A stretch of 64,000 nt of DNA. Origin: Telmatactis stephensoni (lineage: Eukaryota; Cnidaria; Anthozoa; Actiniaria; Isophelliidae). Positions 58,268 through 64,000 of the stretch are shown piece after piece. The DNA lies in NCBI GenBank assembly GCA_029948255.1, contig JALIZF010001783.1, positions 620,001 through 684,000 of the forward strand, written 5' to 3'. Position 1 is the stretch's first letter. Every line of letters begins with the position of its first letter. Below the pieces are notes generated by a model that was not told where the DNA came from, ran no database searches, and saw nothing but the letters and a program-made list of their open reading frames with translations. Both the position numbers and the translations under genes were made by a program.

Positions 58268-59470
58268 CAAAAAAAGACGAGTTCACGCTCTTGAGTCCGT
58301 ACTTACTATCTTTCGAAAGATTATGCTTTCATCGTCAGCAAATGATTACAAAGCAGGTTCTAGTACCATATATACGTACGTATAGCTATTTCAAAAATCA
58401 CTGAATATTGAATTCTGTACTGTACATATATTGAAAGGAGTGTATTCTAGAACTTTGATCGTTTCCATTGTTATTTTGCTACTCCGGCAGCCTTAGTTAT
58501 ATAGTTGATATAGACGATTTGCATTATGCCATCTCCAAAACTACTAAATACTAATGCATTTTTTGTCTTTGAACGCATTATTCACTATGCAGAATTAATG
58601 CAGTATTCAACGTTTTTTTGAAATAGCTGTATACGAAAATATACAGTATATACAACCGTATAAAGTTTTCGCTAATAAAAAGAAAATTTAAACTAGTGCA
58701 TGTTTCGATCTTTTAGCGATAATTTATACGATTTCATATAGATATTTCGAAAAAGGCTGTCAGGGCTTAAAGCGATAGGCGATGGAAGATAGGTAGTTGT
58801 CCTATTCACGGTTGGGTTTTCTATTTGTTTTTTATAAAGAAAGTCAACATTCAGACATTCATATCCAAGTGTTCGAAGCAAAAACAAAGGAGCAACGAAG
58901 CCATTTTTAAAACTCATGACCTATCTACTATCGCCAGACGCCTTTAGCTCTGACAACCTTGTATACAGCACTTGCTTGCATTGCGATCATTTGCAAAGGT
59001 TGAGAGTTGAATCGCTAAAACAACAGTGATAAAATAAACAGTATGAAGTACCGACTCAACAGCTAGCGTTACATCGTCTCTTAAATTATTAGCAAGTTTG
59101 CTTCTTCCAAGTTTACTCCATTGTTTTTCGTATTTCCTTTGTGTTTCTAGTTTTATTATTGATATTTTTAGGCTTGGTTTGTTTGTACCAAATTAATAAA
59201 ACACCTAAACACAATTTTATTGAGATAAGAACTCACACACGCAAGTACCTTACAGCAATGCGTAATAGAGTCGTTATATAATAATTGGTATATATTACGC
59301 GCGCTCTGATTGGTCGAACAACCATGTGTGATTAGAGTACACACACATAGATGGCGTCATCGAATCTTACGCGCGCTCTGATTGGTTGGAATGGTTCGAT
59401 AAATATTATATAAAACAGATAGATTTCATTTTTCCGTGCGTCTGTACTCTAAATGGAATCTATTTGTTAC
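58268..59470. other. No gene recognised; two CCAAT-type repeats near the end
   Basis: A direct repeat ACGCGCGCTCTGATTGGT occurs at 59299 and 59370, 71 bp apart. Otherwise plain A+T-rich sequence. Confidence 0.4.
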
Positions 59471-59597
59471 TTTTCGTATGAGTGGGAACACCGTACGGTT
59501 ACGATACGATACGGCATGAATTTCGAATGTTTTTAAAGACATTACGGCACTGACACGCTCACAGTACGGCGCGGTAAGTTTCCCACTCATACGAAAA
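59471..59597. mobile_element. Best-preserved MITE of the TTTTCGTATGAGTGGGAA family
   Basis: Ends TTTTCGTATGAGTGGGAA (59471) and TTTCCCACTCATACGAAAA (59597) are perfect complements apart from one base. The interior has GGTTACGATACGATACGGC, GAATTTCGAATG and ACGGCACTGACACG. Confidence 0.85.
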
Positions 59598-60379
59598 CGA
59601 CTATATGTCCCCACAAATTGTGTATCGGTAATGTCCCCACAACTCCGACTTCTGAGCAGGGTCCCCATAACTTTACTCACCGTCCCCACAAATTGTTAAA
59701 AAAAATGTCCCGACAACTACAGAGAAGGTGAATTTGAAAAAAATCGGGGATGTATTGAATGCTTGTCCGGAGACCAACCAAACCTCCCTATAATAATTTT
59801 GGTATTCCGTGGAAAACAAGTATAGTCCCCACAAGTCGGGATTCATCGGATGTCCCCACGTCAGTCAACTGCAGTATATGTGTGTGTGCGTGTGTGCTGA
59901 GTTTACCAATCAGAGCTTTAGCATACTATATCTGCTTGTGGTCATTTATTTAATTAAAACCAATCTGAATCAGAATTTGCTAAATATTCAGTTTCTCCAG
60001 ACTCTTACCTTCTTCACCACCAGCCAAGACAGACATAGACTCAGAGTACCAGATTGGAGTAAGCCTGTAGATCAGTGCATGGTTAGAGTGTCTGACTAGT
60101 AAAGACTAGGTTGCAGGTTCAGAGCCTGTAAATTGAGAGGTCATTTGTTCCAATTAAGCTAAAACATACTTTAAGAAGTGTACATGTACTTCAAAAATAA
60201 AAAAATAAAAATAAAAATAAATAATCTTATAGCGGAGCACCATAACTAAGAAAAAATAGTAACCCATCCAGCTGATTTTTCATGGACACACAAGGAGCCC
60301 AACGGCTGTACGTCCGTCCGTACGTCCATACGTCCGTGTACATCGCGATGCTGATTGGCTGATTCACAGGAAAAATCAG

Positions 60380-61092
60380 ATATCTTACACACTATGTAAA
60401 AATCATGTCAAAACCATGTAAAGATACAGTAAATTGAAATTTACATAGGTATGGTACTTTTACAGGGTATGTAAAAGTACAATGGTCATGTAAAAACCAT
60501 GTAACAATATCATGTAAAATTTATGTAAAACTCATCGTAACTGTGTAAAAACCATCATTAATAGTGTAAATACTATGTCAAATCCATGTATTTTTTGGTT
60601 CACAAAGCATGTAAATCTTCCACAAAACCCTGTGAAAACCCTGTAAAAACTCTGTTAAACCCATGTATTTTGTGCAGGCAAACCATGTAATTCCTCCAAG
60701 AAACCATGTAAAAATACAGTAAAATCCATGTAAATTATGCAAACAAACCATGTAAATCCTCTATGAAACCCTGTAAAAACCCTGTGAAACCCATGTATTT
60801 TATACAGGCAAACCATGTAAATCCCTCACAAAATCATGTAAAATCCCTGTAAGACCCATGTATTTCGTGCAGACAAACCATGTAAATCCTTCATGAAACC
60901 CTGTAAAAACCCTGTGAAACCCATGTATTTTATACAGGCAAACCATGTAAATTCTCCACGAAACCATGTAAAAACCATGTAAAAACCCTGTGAAACCCGT
61001 GTATTTCGTGCAGACAAACCATGTAAATCCCCCACGAAACCCTGTAAAAACCCTATAAAACCCATGTATTTCTTGCAGGCAAACCATGTACA
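60380..61092. repeat. CATGTAAA / CCCTGTAAAAACC tandem-like repeat
   Basis: Units of roughly 60-120 bp built from AAACCATGTAAATC, CCCTGTAAAAACCCTGTGAA and CCCATGTATTT recur ~8 times, more regularly after 60.6 kb. Minus-strand frames rich in GFTG/WF (61087-60800, 61119-60826) are by-products. Confidence 0.85.
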
Positions 61093-61548
61093 GATTATAT
61101 GGATATTTTTAAACACCAAAAATTCTTAAGTATTTAAAACCAAGGAAACTACTTTGAATGGAACACTGTTTAATAGATGTCAAATGTCTCAAAGCAGTAA
61201 CACTGCTATTTTTTGGCAAACTTAAAATTACCTTAGGATGCTGATTGTAGAAACAAACTTATTACACAAAACTGAAAATCCTGCTAAAAATTAGTATCTT
61301 AGGATATTTGGGTAAGTTGTGGAATAACAGAAAAATCATGCAAACATGCAACATTTCTGTAGAGAAAAATAAACAATTTGCATAATGTTTCTGGACTCTA
61401 GCAACCAAGGTGCAAATAATAATGTACTAAAACAACATTACAGTATATTCATTTCTGAATTTGCCAGTATCAAAATAAGTAGATTCAAGAGCCCTAAATG
61501 ACATTTTACATCATACATTAATCCTGAAGTGATATTTAGGTGCCTTAA

Positions 61549-62072
61549 AATTATAAGTTTGGTCATGCTGAGTTTTGGTGGTCACGTGACTTCATGGTGA
61601 GAAAAATAGGAATTTCAAAATGGGTGGCAGTTTTTAGGTGGATAAACAATGTTTGGACCTATAGATTCATTGCACATGACATTAGATCAGCTCAATCTGG
61701 GGGACAAAACAATATACTTTTGCTTTCTTGAGAATTAAAATTCATTGTTTTGTCCCCCAGATTGAGCTGAATTCCAACATGCTACAAGAGGTTTACAAAG
61801 GTCACTCTCTGTGACACCAACACTAATCTGTTTGAAATAATTAGCAAAGAAGGTCAAGTGACCAGGGCAAGCATTTGAATGTTTCTATTTTCTTCTTCAG
61901 CAAAGAATAAAATCCAACCATTCCAGACAGATTTGTTGGTGGCACTGGTATAAACAACTTTTCATCAAAGATTCTAGATTCACTTAAAAACTGCCAACCT
62001 ATTTTGAAATTCCTATTTTTCTCACCATGAAGTCATATGACAAGCGAAACTCAGCACGACCAAGCTTAAAGT
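61549..62072. mobile_element. Inverted-repeat element with an internal perfect hairpin
   Basis: Arms 61553-61635 (AAGTTTGGTCATGCTGAGTT, ACTTCATGGTGAGAAAAATA) and 61988-62072 are inverted. Inside, CAGCTCAATCTGGGGGACAA (61689) pairs with its complement at 61772, arms of 26 bp. Confidence 0.75.
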
Positions 62073-62540
62073 TTTCGCTGTGGCTATTTAACCGGCAGCC
62101 GGTCAATGTCCTCAAATTCATATTTGACCGGCAGTTTTCAAATTTTCCAATATTTCCCCGAATAAAACATTCATACACCACCTACACTATCTTTATTTAG
62201 AAATGGTAAGCGGTCATAGTTAGTGCTGTAGTGTCCAACTAGTTCTTTTTATCTAGCCCCGGCACAGAGTAGAATGAGCGACCAAAAGACACTTAGAAAA
62301 ATTCAATCCTGGTCGTTGTACTCTGTGCCGAAGCTAGACAAATAGAGTTAATCAAACATTACAATGGTAGTTGTAACCGCTTACCATTCCTAAATAAAGA
62401 TAGAATACTTTAGATGGTGTACAAATGTTTTTTTGTTTGTTTTTCGGGGAAGTATTGGAAGATTTGAAAACTGCTGGTCAAATAGGAATTCGAGGTCATT
62501 GACCGGCTGCCGGTCAAATAGACACAGCGTAAAGTTTTAA
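62067..62540. mobile_element. Inverted-repeat element with CCGGCAGCCGGTCAA ends
   Basis: CTTAAAGTTTTCGCTGTGGC at the left pairs with the right end CAGCGTAAAGTTTTAAG. Both arms carry the self-complementary ACCGGCAGCCGGTCA and TATTTGACCGGCAG words and TTAGAAATGGTAAGCGGT. A core hairpin GGCACAGAGTA / TACTCTGTGCC lies at the centre. It overlaps the end of the preceding element. A related fragment (TCGAGGTCATTGACCGG) lies at 23.27 kb. Confidence 0.75.
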
Positions 62541-64000
62541 GAAACCTCAATATCACTTGAAGACCAAAACTCAATTTCACAGTCTTAAGATGAAAGAGTA
62601 ATTACAGAAAATGTGTTTATTCACACTCAGTTGTTACATGGTGCAATTTTGTCAACAATTTGTCTTGGAATGGCATTGTCAAACAAGTGGCATAAACCAC
62701 TACCAGGGGTTTCATTAACATTAGCAATAGCAGGTTCCACTACTAAAGATAGCCGTCTGAAATACAGATGTCCTACAATTAAAATATTGTATAACTAGAA
62801 AATATAGCTGGCAGTGAATGGAAAAACAGATGGCAATAAACCTCCGGTAACCACCTATTAATGAAACCCCTGCAATACTAAAACATAACATACCCTGCAC
62901 TGCTGAGAAAAAAAATACTGCATTTGTAAATTACTTCCAAATTCTTCTGTTTGCAATGATTGCAAATACTTGTGTCATGATTGTAGCAACATAGGGTATG
63001 CTACATGCTGAAATTGTTAAACTTGCGTTGAAATGACACTGCAAGACAAGTTGCACACAAAATTGCACAATGTAACACTGCCTTTAGTATAACAGTACTA
63101 TGGTTTTAAAACAGTAAGACTACTCCACATCACACTGCTTCAGCAATTTCCCATTGTAGTCGTTTGTGTACTCTCAGTAGTAAAAGTATGATGGCAAAAA
63201 CTAGTAATGCATAAACAGCTTTTGAAATAGCTAATAATACAAACATTTCAAAGTATGTGCATCACCATAAAGGGTATGGAATCTTGTATAGTGCTAAGTC
63301 TTTTTGATGAAAAAATAGAATTCAAATTACATCACTTATCTGATACACATAGATACAAGGTAATTACTGAACAATTTGATTTCATTCCATTCTTGATTAT
63401 TACAGTTACTTTCTGTATTGTCAACCTGAAACAAAATAATGATTTGTTATTCAAGTATTCATTATTCGCCGGGATTATTCACCAATGAAGTATAACATCT
63501 CGCCAGCACACACTTATAAACTTCAATGTTTTGCTGTGATGTCGTGTTTTCTAATTCTTAGATTCCAATTTGTTAGCAAATCTTCATAATCGAGGAAAAA
63601 TTCAAATTAAAATTGATCTCGCAGCTTTTCTAACCCAAAATAGTTTAAAGCCACAACAATTATACGGAACTAAGTACAATGTTTGGCAGAAATAATTTCG
63701 TTCATAAACGGCAAATACCTGACAGAATCACGCCAGATTCATGTTGAAATAAATGCATAAAAATGCTGGTTTTATCATTCATCATTGCAGTTTATAATAT
63801 AAAGTCTTGCAATAACTAAAAAAGCTTAAATACAATCGAAACAAGCCGGAAAGACTACTCTAATTTGTGACTGAAACTACATGTAGTTTTCAGCGTGGGA
63901 TTCGATCTGAGCGTGATCCTTGAATTTTACTCACTATAAACACAGCGTAAAACTTAAATTTATAATCTTTAGGCGAACCAAAACCTCAAAGTGACCCAAT
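62541..64000. other. No gene recognised
   Basis: A frame ending at a donor-like AGATACAAGGTAATT (63255-63360) could be an exon but has no family match. The rest is A+T-rich. Confidence 0.35.

Noticed and set aside
59299..59390. Direct repeat with CCAAT boxes as a promoter
   Set aside because: Two ATTGG words in a short duplication are too weak, and no gene start is recognisable beside them.
60800..61119. Two ~95-codon frames rich in GFTG and TWF
   Set aside because: Translation of the CATGTAAA repeat in two frames at once.
63255..63488. 77-codon frame with a donor-like site
   Set aside because: Possible exon, but no acceptor-donor pair, family match or neighbour exon supports it.

Overview
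The window looks like A+T-rich genomic DNA from an animal, most likely a marine invertebrate such as a stony coral or another anthozoan (inference). Genes are split by GT-AG introns. Two recognisable host genes (HDAC11-like and MGAT4-like) sit in a sea of tRNA-derived SINEs, inverted-repeat elements, a Gypsy-type LTR element, a Ngaro-type tyrosine-recombinase element, non-LTR fragments and microsatellites. No prokaryotic features are present.

Left part (1-13.6 kb): the minus-strand gene for a class IV histone deacetylase (HDAC11) runs from its start codon at 11,963 down to an exon ending at 5,260. Eight exons join in phase, and the last catalytic exons are not in the window. Its introns and downstream flank hold short inverted-repeat elements, two of them with TTAA target sites. 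Upstream of it is a 75-bp hairpin satellite (12.5-13.6 kb).

Middle (13.9-32.7 kb): the main discovery is one giant transposon of about 18.8 kb. It has ~320-bp terminal inverted repeats and a 7-bp GTTGTAC flanking duplication, and it sits inside a decayed non-LTR reverse transcriptase whose frame continues across the empty site. Each terminal repeat faces a gene. From the right, on the minus strand, runs a many-exon transposase of the KDZ (Kyakuja-Dileera-Zisupton) class. From the left, on the plus strand, runs a four-exon gene for a 224-residue protein joining a homeodomain-like and an HMG-box-like domain. The two genes converge, with stop codons 49 bp apart. The 9.6-kb third intron of the plus-strand gene has collected a Gypsy element with identical 110-bp LTRs (itself carrying two inverted-repeat insertions, one with an exact 9-bp duplication) and a 2.5-kb foldback element with a 12-bp duplication that carries a PIF/Harbinger-like MITE. 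The transposase copy has a frameshift and seems to lack its third catalytic exon.

33-39 kb: a minus-strand MGAT4C-like N-acetylglucosaminyltransferase gene has an exon 1 coding for a signal anchor, close to a cluster of ETS motifs. Its large second exon is broken by a nonsense codon, homopolymer frameshifts and a SINE insertion with a 6-bp duplication. That SINE carries a LINE fragment with an 885-bp (GTAA)n tract.

39-48 kb: inverted-repeat elements, a decayed unidentified gene and a LINE tail split by a 416-bp palindrome. 48.1-53.9 kb: a Ngaro-type element with split direct repeats, a gag broken by a 514-bp solo LTR with a 5-bp duplication, RT-RNase H, a spacer with an eight-fold GCCGAGTGG-like repeat, and a tyrosine recombinase. 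54-64 kb: mostly hairpin MITEs, microsatellites and low-complexity CATGTAAA repeats, with no confident gene.
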